Counted from the first letter of the stretch, positions 43,492 to 51,809 are shown. The stretch is 64,000 bases of DNA from Candidatus Aenigmatarchaeota archaeon (GCA_016185435.1 JACPNN010000015.1:62001-126000), one strand, 5' to 3'. A program made the numbers and translations. The notes: generated from the letters alone by a model not told the origin.

Positions 43492-44166
43492 ATGCCAATG
43501 TTATACAGGAGAAGGTTCGAATTCCTGAAAGGGCTTGCAGGGCTCCCCTACACTCATTATGAGGCACTCGGACTGATCAAGGCAACGAGAATCAATGTCG
43601 ATGTGGCCTACAGGCTTCTTGACCGAATGCTGGCCGCATACGATGCTATGGTTCATCCTGATGAAATCAGAAAGCAGCTGGATAGGGCCGAGTCTGAAAA
43701 GCAGAGGCTGTATAATAATGTGAGGCCGCTCATCGAAAGGCAGCAGGAGCACAAGCGGAAGATAAACAGGCTTTTTGTGCGGCTGATCCAGGGAGAAGAT
43801 ATCACAGCCGCCCTGAAGCAGATGGTTTCGGGCAATGAAAGAGGCTATAAGCAGAGCGGATCAATTGACATGTGGAAGGCAAAGAGGGAAGAATGCGAGC
43901 GCCTTGGAGAGGCAAAGATATACTCTCAGGATCCTTCTTTCCTGCCGTCTGCGATGGAGAGATATGGAAAATGGAGAGGAAATATACAGATTTACAGGAC
44001 GGCGAGGGACAGGGGGCTGCTTCACGTGCCAATAAGCCAGTCAGAAAGAATCCAGAGCGGCTGCATGCAGCTGGAGAAGGAGCTTTATGAGCTGGAGAAG
44101 AGGGAAGCGGAGGTTTTCAGGTCTGTGGGGCTTAAAAGGCTGGATGAAATAAAATCCGGGGCATAG
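43492..44166 (+). CDS. Hypothetical helical protein, 224 aa
   Basis: Long charged helices (IRKQLDRAESEKQRLYNNVR, ELYELEKREAEVFRSVGLKR) suggest a coiled-coil. No TM or signal. No family named. TATA-like GGCTATAAATC lies about 30 bases upstream. Confidence 0.55.
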   Translation: MPMLYRRRFEFLKGLAGLPYTHYEALGLIKATRINVDVAYRLLDRMLAAYDAMVHPDEIRKQLDRAESEKQRLYNNVRPLIERQQEHKRKINRLFVRLIQGEDITAALKQMVSGNERGYKQSGSIDMWKAKREECERLGEAKIYSQDPSFLPSAMERYGKWRGNIQIYRTARDRGLLHVPISQSERIQSGCMQLEKELYELEKREAEVFRSVGLKRLDEIKSGA

Positions 44167-44300
44167 GCTGCATGACGAATTTTTTTGATTTGGAGGATGC
44201 AATCCCAGATTCAGCAATAAACTGATATCAAAATATCAAAACTCTGTTTATTTCTGATATTCGGATATCAAAACTTTTTATGCTATTGAAGAAAGTTCAG
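44167..44300. other. Gap with repeated GATATCAAAA
   Basis: The motif ATATCAAAA occurs three times between about 44224 and 44276, between two convergent gene ends. No gene seen. Confidence 0.4.
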
Positions 44301-44951
44301 CTAAAGTTTTCTGCCTCTTTCCATATCTTTGATGGTTTCTTCTGTAAGCCTCTCCACGTTGGCCTTCTTTTCCTCTTCCAAAATGATTTCAATCCTCGCC
44401 TGTGTGGAAGGCTTCTCAGGCCCCAGAACATCGCAGTATTCCTTGCCTATAGAGATCTCATAGGTGCCTATTTCCCTTGCCTTCTCCACTATCTCATCCT
44501 TGTCGAAGCAGATCAGTGGCCTCAGGACGACCATCCTGGTGGCCTGGTCTATCACGGCAAGGTTCTGCAGGGTCTGGGAGCTCACCTGGCCGAGGCTCTC
44601 CCCTGTAAGAAGGAAGCTGCATCCCAGTTTCTTCGCAACCCTTTCGGCAATCCTGTACATGAGCCTCTTCTGGATAACGAAATAGTATTTCCTGTTTATC
44701 TTTTCTGATATCTCTTTCAGTTGCTTTGAAATTCTGATGACAATTATTTTTTTTATTCCAAGAATTTCACAAATCCTTCTCGACTTCTCCTCGGGCAGGC
44801 CATCGGTCAAGGGCTCATAGGAGAAGTGTATGGCTTCTATATCATACGTTTTCCTCTTCATCATCCAGCCTGCCACAGGGGAGTCTATGCCGCCTGATAG
44901 GAGAAGTAATGCTTTTCTTTTCACTTTAACTTTGACTTGTTTTTTCTTCAT
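44301..44951 (-). CDS. ThiI-type PP-loop tRNA sulfurtransferase domain
   Basis: 216 aa. PP-loop LLLLSGGIDSPVAGWMM (residues about 15-31), adenylation region LLTGESLGQVSSQTLQNL and LRPLICFDKDEIVE. This is the C-terminal catalytic half of ThiI, which makes 4-thiouridine in tRNA. The N-terminal THUMP domain and the rhodanese Cys domain are absent, so tRNA binding would need another protein or a different specificity. Confidence 0.85.
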   Translation of the reverse strand: MKKKQVKVKVKRKALLLLSGGIDSPVAGWMMKRKTYDIEAIHFSYEPLTDGLPEEKSRRICEILGIKKIIVIRISKQLKEISEKINRKYYFVIQKRLMYRIAERVAKKLGCSFLLTGESLGQVSSQTLQNLAVIDQATRMVVLRPLICFDKDEIVEKAREIGTYEISIGKEYCDVLGPEKPSTQARIEIILEEEKKANVERLTEETIKDMERGRKL

Positions 44952-44974
44952 ACTATCTTCACAAACACTTCACA

Positions 44975-45724
44975 TTAAATTCTAAATACTCTTCGGGCAT
45001 TCTCTTCAGCGGCCTCCATCACCTTTTCCGCACCAATCCCCTTTTCCTTGGCCACCCTTTCAGCCGCATATGTTATGTTCCAGGGGAAGTTCCTTTTCTC
45101 CTCCTCTGTTTTCACGGGGCTCAGGAAAGGGGAATCTGTTTCCAGCAGAAGGTTTTCCAGAGGCAGATCCCTTGCCAGCTTTCTGTGGCTTTTTGAAAAG
45201 CAGGCCTGGGTTGAAACGGATATCATGTGGCCTTTCCTTATTATTTCCCTTTCGAGTTCCCTTGATCCTGAATAGCAATGAAATACAGCAAAGGCATCCC
45301 TTCCTTTGACCATCTCAAAGCAGTCCTGTTCGGCGTCCCAGCTGTGTATGACCAGAGGCAGGTTCAGCTCTTCTGCCAGCGATATGAATTTTTCAAAAAC
45401 GGCCTTTTGCTCCAGTCTTTTTTCAGGCTCCTTCACCCAGTGGTAGTCCAAACCCGCCTCCCCTATTCCGGCTATTTTGCCCTTGTTTTTCTGTATCAGA
45501 TCAAGAACCTTTTCCGCATCCTGAAGCTCAGTGGGGTGGCAGCCTATAGTGGCATATAGGAAGCCATTGTGCATAGCACAGAGCTCCAGAACTTTGAGAC
45601 TTTCATCATATCTGGCCGAACTGGCTATGACAGCCTTCAGCCGTTTCCTGCATTCTCCGACAATCCTTTCCCTGTCCTTATCGTATGTCGGATAGCACAT
45701 ATGAGCATGGGAGTCTATCATCAT
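44975..45724 (-). CDS. TatD family metal-dependent hydrolase
   Basis: 249 aa. Metal ligands in IDSHAHM, a Glu in GIGEAGLDYHW, His in LVIHSWDAEQD, His in FHCYSGS and Asp in LLLETDSPFLSPV. This is the TatD/YcfH TIM-barrel pattern, a deoxyribonuclease or related phosphoesterase. It precedes the ThiI-like gene with 23 bases between them. Confidence 0.9.
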   Translation of the reverse strand: MMIDSHAHMCYPTYDKDRERIVGECRKRLKAVIASSARYDESLKVLELCAMHNGFLYATIGCHPTELQDAEKVLDLIQKNKGKIAGIGEAGLDYHWVKEPEKRLEQKAVFEKFISLAEELNLPLVIHSWDAEQDCFEMVKGRDAFAVFHCYSGSRELEREIIRKGHMISVSTQACFSKSHRKLARDLPLENLLLETDSPFLSPVKTEEEKRNFPWNITYAAERVAKEKGIGAEKVMEAAEENARRVFRI

Positions 45725-46144
45725 TAATTTGGCCGATGGGTATTAATTAAGGCTGAAAGTGCGTTGGTTCTGGAAAATTCCAATTCCTCATATCGGCCAT
45801 CCTCCGCTAATACGCTCAAAGTAACTACACTAAGAATACAAAACAATCACATGGTTCAAAAGCATATAAGCCACCTGAAATATATCTAATTTATAGATCA
45901 CAAATGTCATGTTCCTTACTTGCACAAATTCCAAATTTGTTTCATGAAAGCGTATAATTGATAAATGATTATACGTCTTGATATGTCTGTAGCAGTGATT
46001 TTCTTAGTTTTTGAATGTTTTGAAAGTGTCTTTCGTAGAAACCCACGAGCAAACTGGCCTGTCTCAAGGGGGTGAAAAGCAGGCCCGGAACCAAGGACGT
46101 AGGTAACCTTAGACCAACGTCACACAGACACATGAGGAGGAAGC
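45725..46144. other. Gap with hairpin and structured leader
   Basis: A perfect 8-bp inverted repeat CGTATAAT / ATTATACG (45951-45975) is followed by a G-rich leader (about 46045-46110) with stem GGCCTG / CAGGCC. A strong Shine-Dalgarno (GAGGAGGAAGC) precedes the next start, unlike the leaderless host genes. Confidence 0.4.
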
Positions 46145-46861
46145 ATGATGATCAAAAGAGGGTTTCTTTTGGCAAGCCTTCTGGTCATAGCGGCTCTCGC
46201 GATCCAAACACTCTCCGTCGCTTCTCCAGTAGGCAACGAGAACACGTCATCCGTTCTCAATGCCTCGACGACGCTCGAGCCCATCGATTCCGGTGCTCTG
46301 AACGTCAGCGTTGACGTCAGCGACTCGATCCGGCTTTTCCGCACCGAAAGTAGTGGCAACGAGCTCAGCACAGCTACGGAGAATCAGACCGAGCTCAACG
46401 CCATGTTCATCAGGCTCTTCGAGATCGACGACAAACTCATCGAAGAAGACATCTTCGTCAATCAGTGCGTCAACCAGACCATCAACGGCACGGCGACTCC
46501 GCAAATCTACGGCCTCAAGGGGGAGTTCGTCTTCGACAGCGGTGTTCTCGATGCTCTGAATGTCAGCGACTCGAACAGTCTCTATCCGTCTTTCCGCACA
46601 GCCCGCGCGAATACGGACTGGGGTGGCAATGAGCTCATCACCGATATCCAGACCGAGCTCAACGCCATGTTCCTCAGGCTCTTCGAGATCAACGACAAAC
46701 TCATCGAAGAAGACATCTTCGTCAATCAGAGCGCCAATCAGACCATCAACGGCACGGCGACTCCGCACTACGGCCTCAGCGGACGGCTCGTCTTCAACAA
46801 CGTCAACATCGTCAACCACGCTAGAGACATAGGTGTCTACCTCTACGTGGTCACTGACTAG
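46145..46861 (+). CDS. Secreted protein with two internal repeats, foreign codon use
   Basis: 238 aa. Signal peptide (FLLASLLVIAALAIQTLSVA), then an 85-residue unit present twice: QTELNAMF-RLFEI-DKLIEEDIF and NQTINGTATP occur in both. The end LSGRLVFNN...GVYLYVVTD resembles the VFDLxGRLV...NGVYLYVVT C-terminal domain of bacterial surface proteins. GAG/CTC/ATC/CGC-rich codons and a strong ribosome-binding site contrast with host genes. Probably transferred from a bacterium. Confidence 0.6.
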   Translation: MMIKRGFLLASLLVIAALAIQTLSVASPVGNENTSSVLNASTTLEPIDSGALNVSVDVSDSIRLFRTESSGNELSTATENQTELNAMFIRLFEIDDKLIEEDIFVNQCVNQTINGTATPQIYGLKGEFVFDSGVLDALNVSDSNSLYPSFRTARANTDWGGNELITDIQTELNAMFLRLFEINDKLIEEDIFVNQSANQTINGTATPHYGLSGRLVFNNVNIVNHARDIGVYLYVVTD

Positions 46862-46886
46862 ACGTCCATAAGGGACGCATCCGAAT

Positions 46887-46945
46887 CCGGGGATGGTTGT
46901 TCAGGCGACTTAAGCCTCGCCATCCCCGGTATCCGGCCTTTTTTT
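46887..46945 (+). terminator. Strong intrinsic terminator
   Basis: Perfect 10-bp stem CCGGGGATGG / CCATCCCCGG (46887-46896 with 46920-46929), with an inner AGGC/GCCT stem, followed by seven T (46939-46945). Bacterial in style. Confidence 0.75.
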
Positions 46946-46949
46946 GGTT

Positions 46950-46972
46950 GTACTGAAACTAAAATCAGTACT
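46950..46972. repeat. GTACTGAAACTA boundary motif, first copy
   Basis: GTACTGAAACTAAAATCAGTACT, itself an inverted repeat (GTACTGA / TCAGTAC). A near copy lies at 52120-52142. Both follow hairpins at the right edge of a foreign-looking block. Confidence 0.6.
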
Positions 46973-46975
46973 TCA

Positions 46976-47015
46976 AAATAACCCCTTAACCTTTTGGAAA
47001 CTCAGTATACCAGCA
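46976..47015 (-). repeat. Diverged second copy of the eS31 3' end
   Basis: 32 of 40 positions match 48088-48127 without gaps. On the minus strand it reads WYTEFPKG and a stop, against GYTEFLKG and a stop at the end of ribosomal protein eS31, and similarity continues past the stop. The wHTH-MNT/HEPN module lies between the two. Confidence 0.7.
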
Positions 47016-47107
47016 ACCAGATAACGATAAAGCTTCTGGCTCTATTGTTCAGTGAAATGAGACATAAGGTTTAAATAAATAGACCATATTATATTTTATT
47101 GATACTC

Positions 47108-47629
47108 ATGGTCCAACTGCATAAACTTTTGGGCAGCAGAGTGGCCATCAAAATCCTAGCCTTTTTGCTGAAAAATTCCTCTGCCGAGTTCAGCCAGACA
47201 GCGGTCAGGAAGGAACTGAAGATTGCCAAACTTTCAGCCAGCAGATGGCTGGAATTCATGGAGGAAAATGGAATAGTGAAGAAAAGCGCAGCAGGCAGGA
47301 CTCTCCTCTACAGGCTGTCTAGAGACAATATTATAGCCAAGCAGCTGAAGATCCTTTTCATCCTTTCGGATCTGGAAGACAAAATAGGCAATCTGCAAAC
47401 AGAGGCGCAAATCTACCTTTTCGGCTCGGCCTCACGCGGCGAGGACACAGAGCAGTCGGATATAGATCTGCTTGTCATCGGAACAGACAGGAGTCTGGCA
47501 GCAAGACTGAAGGCTCTGGACACAAGGATAAAAGTCAGCTTCTTCACGCCTGTGGAATGGCTCAGGATGTCAAAGGAAGACAGGGCTTTTTACGAAAGGG
47601 TGGAGAAGGACAGAATCAGGCTGGTTTAG
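47108..47629 (+). CDS. Winged-HTH nucleotidyltransferase (MNT) protein
   Basis: 173 aa. N-terminal winged helix (SSAEFSQTAVRKELKIAKLS) and a nucleotidyltransferase signature IYLFGSASRGEDTEQSDIDL at about residues 101-120. Same architecture as the gene at 9863-10441 but clearly diverged. Predicted antitoxin/regulator of the HEPN gene that follows after one base. A TATA-like ATTATATTTT lies just upstream of the ATG. Confidence 0.75.
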   Translation: MVQLHKLLGSRVAIKILAFLLKNSSAEFSQTAVRKELKIAKLSASRWLEFMEENGIVKKSAAGRTLLYRLSRDNIIAKQLKILFILSDLEDKIGNLQTEAQIYLFGSASRGEDTEQSDIDLLVIGTDRSLAARLKALDTRIKVSFFTPVEWLRMSKEDRAFYERVEKDRIRLV

Positions 47630-47630
47630 C

Positions 47631-48054
47631 ATGGACATGGAAGAGTGCATACAAAAAGGCTATCTGAAGCGCACGCAACCGTGACCAGGAGCTGGCCAGG
47701 AAGGAAATGAAGGAATCTGCCTATGATATGCTTGCTGCACGCGAAGCCTGCATGAAAGCCGATTACAAGTGGTGCATTATCAAGAGCTACTATGCCATGT
47801 TCCATGCAGCTAAAGCTCTTCTGTTTTCTCTTGGTTTCAAGGAGCGGCGGCATTTTGCCATTGCCGCCGTGCTGGAGGACCTGTATAAGAACGGCAGGCT
47901 GGAAAGCAAATATATCGAGCAGTTCGCTTCAGCAATGAGTTCTAGGGAGGATGCCGATTATCGCTATACTTATTCGCATGAAACAGCCGAAATCATACTC
48001 GATGCTGCGGAGGAGTTTGCAGAGATGATGCGCAGAATGGCCAAAATGCGATGA
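47631..48054 (+). pseudogene. HEPN toxin with a +1 frameshift
   Basis: Starts MDMEECIQKGYLKRTQP, then an extra T at about 47681-47682 causes a stop. The next frame continues DQELARKEMKESAYDMLAAR and runs to 48054. The helices YKWCIIKSYYAMFHAAKALL and the motif RYTYSH (R-x4-H) mark an intact HEPN ribonuclease core after the shift. An ATG at 47707 could give a shorter product. Either a sequencing error or a disarmed toxin. Confidence 0.65.
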
Positions 48055-48097
48055 CTTCATAAATGAGACATCTTTTTATTTCGGTAGAAATAGCCCC

Positions 48098-48340
48098 TCA
48101 GCCCTTGAGGAACTCAGTATACCCGCATCTTCCGCAGTAGATCCTGTTCTTGTGGTCGGCAAGGAATGTCCCCGGCCCGCATCTGGGGCATGGCTTCTTC
48201 TTCCTCTGGACGCCTTTTGAGACGTCATAGAACTTGAATATCTTCACGCTCACATGCTTCCGGCCTTTCCTTATCTTCTTTCCCTTCCTCACTACCTTTT
48301 TTTCGGCCTTTGGCGCCGGTTTCTCGTCCCTGCCTCCCAT
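48098..48340 (-). CDS. rps27ae: Ribosomal protein eS31 (S27ae)
   Basis: 80 aa. Basic N-terminal extension, then a zinc ribbon with CPRCGPG and YCGRCGY at residues about 52-75. Small-subunit protein. One base after the eS24 stop, in the conserved archaeal order eS24-eS31. Its 3' end has a diverged duplicate at 46976-47015. Confidence 0.93.
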   Translation of the reverse strand: MGGRDEKPAPKAEKKVVRKGKKIRKGRKHVSVKIFKFYDVSKGVQRKKKPCPRCGPGTFLADHKNRIYCGRCGYTEFLKG

Positions 48341-48341
48341 A

Positions 48342-48638
48342 TCACTTGGCCTCCTTCTTCTGCTCAGGCTGGGCCTGTTTCGCTTTCTTTTCCTTGGGCT
48401 TGGGCATCAGCTCCTTCTTCGAGTAGACAAAGACCTTGACATTGCTCGAGTTCTTTCCTGTCTCGGTAAGGATATTCTCCACTGCAAGAAGCTCCCTGTC
48501 AGCAGACAAAAGCTTTACGGCCTCTTCTTTAAAGGCTTCCCTCGAAGGCGTTGATTTGTTGTGGTGCTCGATTGAAATCAGATATTCTTCCCTTCCCATC
48601 AGAGGGTTGTGCCTCTTGCTAATGACATTCAGCGACAT
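48342..48638 (-). CDS. rps24e: Ribosomal protein eS24
   Basis: 98 aa. Conserved [19 protein letters not shown] and [16 protein letters not shown]. The C-terminus is Lys/Gln/Glu-rich. Normally next to Spt4 and Rpo7 in archaea. Here a 3.5-kb foreign block separates it from them. Confidence 0.95.
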   Translation of the reverse strand: MSLNVISKRHNPLMGREEYLISIEHHNKSTPSREAFKEEAVKLLSADRELLAVENILTETGKNSSNVKVFVYSKKELMPKPKEKKAKQAQPEQKKEAK

Positions 48639-49020
48639 GTATTGCTATTTGAAGGCCAAGGTATAAAAAGGTTTTTCCGATGCCGGATGATATGCCCAGG
48701 TCTTAGACAGAGCCCGTCTATAGGCTGTCCTATAGGCCAAAAGCATCCGAGGCCAATAAAGGGGCAAATCAGGCCATTTTGAGGCCGCAGGAAGTGTGTT
48801 ATCAGGCCCATACTCTCAAATTTTCTTTTAGATGCCATTTATAAATTTTATTGACATATTGATAGTGATAATAAGGCGTTAGTATGTTCATTTTTCTTCA
48901 TTCACTAATCTGCAAAAAAATGTGAAAGTATTGTAATTTAATACTTTCGAAATTAGAGAAGTTGGTAGATTTTGATTAGTGGATTGAAGAAAGAGATTTG
49001 TCTTTCGAAAAAATAAAATT
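48639..49020. other. Gap at the left edge of the foreign block
   Basis: 48639-48840 holds GC-rich simple repeats of AGGCC and the promoter side of eS24. 48840-49020 is AT-rich with a perfect 9-bp hairpin GAAAGTATT / AATACTTTC (48924-48948). No gene supported. Confidence 0.45.
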
Positions 49021-49023
49021 TTT

Positions 49024-50090
49024 GGAGTGGCGATACCCCGCATCTCTTCACACCATCGCCACTCCCTGAGGAAGTCCCGTACTGTCTAGAGTTTGCGGGC
49101 TTCCTCTGCTATCATGGGGGAGGTTTATACCTGATGCCCCCACACTTCGCGCTCCGGGGGCGGTTTGCCGTACCTTTCTGCCTCCTTGAGGTACGGATTT
49201 TCCCGCCCCCTGCTTGGAATATTCACGTGGGCAGTGCCGATATCCTTTCGCTTGGGCTATCGGCACCAGCTCCTTTCCGCAAGAGAGGAGGATGGGTGTT
49301 TCCTAGGGCATCCGTCCTTCCTCTGCAATCATTCGATTCAGGAATTGAGGGGAGTAAGGGAACCCCTACCTATTGTTCCCTGAAACCCTCAATGCCTCAA
49401 GGCCACAGGAACGGGTTTTGCCCCGCTCGATGACCCTCCTGCGGGGATTTTCCCGTCCCGGAACAGAGCATCCAGAACACCTCTAGTGAGCTAGTGAGGC
49501 CGGCATACCTCTGCTCTGTTCATGGTTGGTTGGCGGGTCAGGTCAGATGATCGCACCCAGGATGTCTCCTGATGCCGCAGATCTGGCCCGCCTTCCTGAC
49601 CTGGAAGATTCGAAATTAGCAGGAGGCCCCCCATGATGAGCAGATAATCCTCCTGCTAATGCCTCATCCCTTACTTGGCGAGGCTCCCCGCCTTGCCAAG
49701 CGACGCGACCCGGCGGGAGGATTCTTTGCGGATTGGGCGGATGCATGCCTCCCGCCGGGGACTTCTCAAGTTATAGAAATTGGAAGAGCCTGCACCGACC
49801 TTGTTTGTGCTCCTCGGGAGGTCGGTGTTCAGGCAGAAGAAGAGGCGGAGCGCGTGGTTCCCGAAACGCGCCGAACACAGAATTTCCGCCTCTTCTCTTC
49901 TGGGATTGGTGGCCTGCGGAAAGGAGGAGATGAATTTCAGCAGGCCTTGGGCGAAAGGACGAGCGATGAAAAAAAGAAGGATTTTGACCTCTTTCATCAC
50001 CCGCTTTTCGAATTGCACGACAAGAGGGGGCTTGGGGGCGGCGGTCGAGGAGCGGTTTCGGTCCGCCCCCAGTTCTCTCGAAAGGAGAAC
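49024..50090. other. Tandem array of about 16 large hairpins, non-coding
   Basis: Stems checked by eye, given as arm/arm starts: 49024/49055 (11 bp), 49068/49096 (11 bp, one bulge), 49115/49137, 49156/49203 with inner 49168/49189 (8+8 bp), 49234/49258 (9 bp), 49344/49386 with inner 49357/49375, 49411/49452 with inner 49421/49441, 49461/49513 (9 bp), 49532/49583 (10 bp), 49615/49649 (12 bp), 49674/49691 (10 bp), 49709/49748 (12 bp), 49793/49820 (8 bp), 49838/49885 with inner 49850/49866 (12+6 bp), 49911/49940 (7 bp), 50034/50063 (8 bp). The sequences are unrelated, G-U pairs keep some stems, and there are no T-tracts. No credible protein in any frame. Could be a giant structured RNA or a chain of processing signals. 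Confidence 0.75.
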
Positions 50091-50095
50091 ACAAC

Positions 50096-51088
50096 TTGAG
50101 GGTCTTACTTCTGGTCTTTACGATGTTGCTCGTCATGGCAATAGCCCCACCGACCGTTGCAGGGCCATACGGGCATCTTCCGCAACTGGCAGCTTTCGGC
50201 CATGACGACGTCACCGATACGAGCAACCTCCAGGCCATCAATATGTGGGCGGGCAATCAGCCAGTCGGCGGCGAGATGCTCTCCCTCGATGACCTGTTCA
50301 ACATGGACGACCTGTGGTCCAGCAACTCAATCGTCACCAACTCGACGAAGTTGGTACCCACTCGAAACGGGAACCTTCTCCCGCAACTGGCGACGCTCTT
50401 GACCTCAAAAGTCAACGTTAACCAGGCTTCGCTCAGCCGCGTACGACTAGGCGACAGCTTCAACCTCAACTCTGGCGTTACACAAAACGGAGTTTATCTC
50501 TACGACAAGTTCGAGTTTAGCAAGGCGGCGCAGGGCCAAGGCGCAGGCGATACCTTCCCGACATTTGAGGCTCAGTCGCTTTCTCGAGCCACTGCCACTG
50601 CAGCTGACATCACCGACGATCGTGGGATTACGCCCGTCAAATCATCGATGGCGCTGTTCGTGGGCGACGATCGCTCAGTTGAGGCACAATTGTCTGGGAA
50701 ATCTGCGGATACTGGCTTGCTGTCGGCGGTGCAGACTGCTGCCCGGGTGGGACCCGGCGTTCAGCACGCCTTCAAGGCCGTCGAGAACAAGTGGATCGAA
50801 GGTGCGCCGACCCAGTTGGCGGTCAAGGCCATCACGCTCATCCAGAGCCCTATCTCGGGCAGCGGAGCGGCCTTCATCGCTCAGGGTGCGGGCATCGCCA
50901 GCACGGCCGTCAAGGGCTACAACGTGGCAAGTAGTCATGTGTTCTCTGGCGAGAACGCTGGCGGCCGCGTTGAGTTCAGTGCGGCCTCGACGCTCGCGAA
51001 CGGTGTCTACCTCTACGTCGTGACGGTCAAGGGCGCCGATGGGCAGAGCTTCGTCAGCAAGGTCCAGAAGCTCATCATCGCGCACTAA
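50096..51088 (+). CDS. Secreted surface protein with bacterial-type C-terminal domain
   Basis: 330 aa from a TTG start. The AAAGGAG ribosome-binding site lies inside a small GTTCTC/GAGAAC hairpin, so initiation may be structure-controlled. Signal peptide (LLLVFTMLLVMAIAPPTVA). The end, from FIAQGAGIASTAVKGYNV to NGVYLYVVTVKGADGQ and VSKVQKLIIAH, matches the pattern of bacterial sorting/FlgD-like C-terminal domains. Arginine codons are mainly CGN, whereas host genes use AGG. Probably bacterial in origin. Confidence 0.6.
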   Translation: MRVLLLVFTMLLVMAIAPPTVAGPYGHLPQLAAFGHDDVTDTSNLQAINMWAGNQPVGGEMLSLDDLFNMDDLWSSNSIVTNSTKLVPTRNGNLLPQLATLLTSKVNVNQASLSRVRLGDSFNLNSGVTQNGVYLYDKFEFSKAAQGQGAGDTFPTFEAQSLSRATATAADITDDRGITPVKSSMALFVGDDRSVEAQLSGKSADTGLLSAVQTAARVGPGVQHAFKAVENKWIEGAPTQLAVKAITLIQSPISGSGAAFIAQGAGIASTAVKGYNVASSHVFSGENAGGRVEFSAASTLANGVYLYVVTVKGADGQSFVSKVQKLIIAH

Positions 51089-51109
51089 ACTGAACTAACG
51101 GACGGAACC

Positions 51110-51160
51110 AGAGAGACTGTGGGGCAGGAGATTCGTACTTCTGCCCCTCAGTTCTCTTAG
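51110..51160. terminator. Terminator-like hairpin
   Basis: GGGGCAG (51121-51127) pairs with CTGCCCC (51141-51147), with an outer AGAG.ACTG / CAGT.CTCT stem. It lies just after the 50096-51088 gene. There is no long T-run, so termination is not certain. Confidence 0.45.
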
Positions 51161-51181
51161 ATATCGGAAAGAGAGGTACAA

Positions 51182-51406
51182 ATGATAAACCTCAACAATC
51201 GCTGGATCCGCATCGAAAAGAGCATCTTCCTCGAGGTCAAGGAGTTCGTCTTCGAGAAGGTCCTGTTCATCAGGAAGCTCTTCTTCTTGGTGCCGCTGCC
51301 CGTTCCCGGACTCAAGCCGCCACCCATCGGTCTCTCCGTCAACAGCGGCGCGACGGCCGTGCAGGTCTTCGACCTCAACGGGCGACTCGTTGTCGATACC
51401 GGCTGA
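51182..51406 (+). CDS. Small protein ending in a surface-domain fragment, 74 aa
   Basis: Hydrophobic middle (FEKVLFIRKLFFLVPLPVPG) and the end VQVFDLNGRLVVDTG, which is the first half of the same C-terminal domain whose second half ends the 50096-51088 protein. Ribosome-binding site GAGAGG. It may be a fragment of a larger ancestor. Confidence 0.45.
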   Translation: MINLNNRWIRIEKSIFLEVKEFVFEKVLFIRKLFFLVPLPVPGLKPPPIGLSVNSGATAVQVFDLNGRLVVDTG

Positions 51407-51683
51407 GTTCCGCGAGGGACGCACAGGAGAGTGGGGGATTCAGTGCCGTAGGTATGTTGCAGGTTGTAGCAGGGCCAAAACACCAGCGCTGTCCCCCATT
51501 CTCTTGAAATATTCAAAGGAAGGATGCTAATTACTGGGGCGGTGTGAAGCATGTTTTACCGAAGAAGATATCTCGCAGTCAAGGAGTCGGGAGGTAGCAA
51601 GTGCGAGGTAAGTCGCTTCTGTCCCTCATTGTGGATCACCGCCCCAGTAGCTATAATTCTTTAAGAAAGGGTGAGAGAGGGTA
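51407..51683. other. Hairpin-rich gap
   Basis: GAGAGTGGGGGA pairs with TCCCCCATTCTC (right arm 51492-51503, one G-U pair), and a perfect 13-bp stem TACTGGGGCGGTG / CACCGCCCCAGTA joins 51532-51544 and 51637-51649 around 92 bases. No gene. Confidence 0.6.
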
Positions 51684-51809
51684 ATGAGTCTAGTTAATTC
51701 CATTGTAAATCTGATCGAGAATGTGTTCGATAAGTTACTCCCCCTCACTGTGGACCTCTCGGACTTCAAGATGGAGGAGGTGACAGAAGATAACCCACAT
51801 CTTGAATAA
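51684..51809 (+). CDS. Small protein, 41 aa
   Basis: MSLVNSIVNLIENVFDKLLP then an acidic tail. Preceded by a purine-rich GAGAGAGGG and followed by more hairpins. It could be a small secreted or membrane-associated peptide of the foreign block. Confidence 0.35.
   Translation: MSLVNSIVNLIENVFDKLLPLTVDLSDFKMEEVTEDNPHLE

Noticed and set aside
46045-46110. GEMM-like cyclic-di-GMP riboswitch before the 46145 gene
   Set aside because: GCAAAC and a GAAAAGC resemble the GEMM core, but the P1b stem and tetraloop receptor do not form convincingly. A covariance-model search would decide.
46247-46819. 190-aa minus-strand protein antisense to the repeat protein
   Set aside because: It mirrors the internal repeats and is a shadow of biased GC-rich codons on the other strand.
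41101-48745. Repeated CCTATAGG palindromes as a regulatory family
   Set aside because: Copies also occur inside coding genes (for example 36598 and 39692) without positional order, so chance and codon use explain them.
49024-50090. Integron attC array or CRISPR array
   Set aside because: The stems lack shared attC core sites and no integrase is present. There are no identical repeats with spacers, so it is not CRISPR.
49659-50256. Proteins of 115-161 aa within the hairpin array
   Set aside because: The frames run through inverted repeats, have no ribosome-binding sites and look random in composition.
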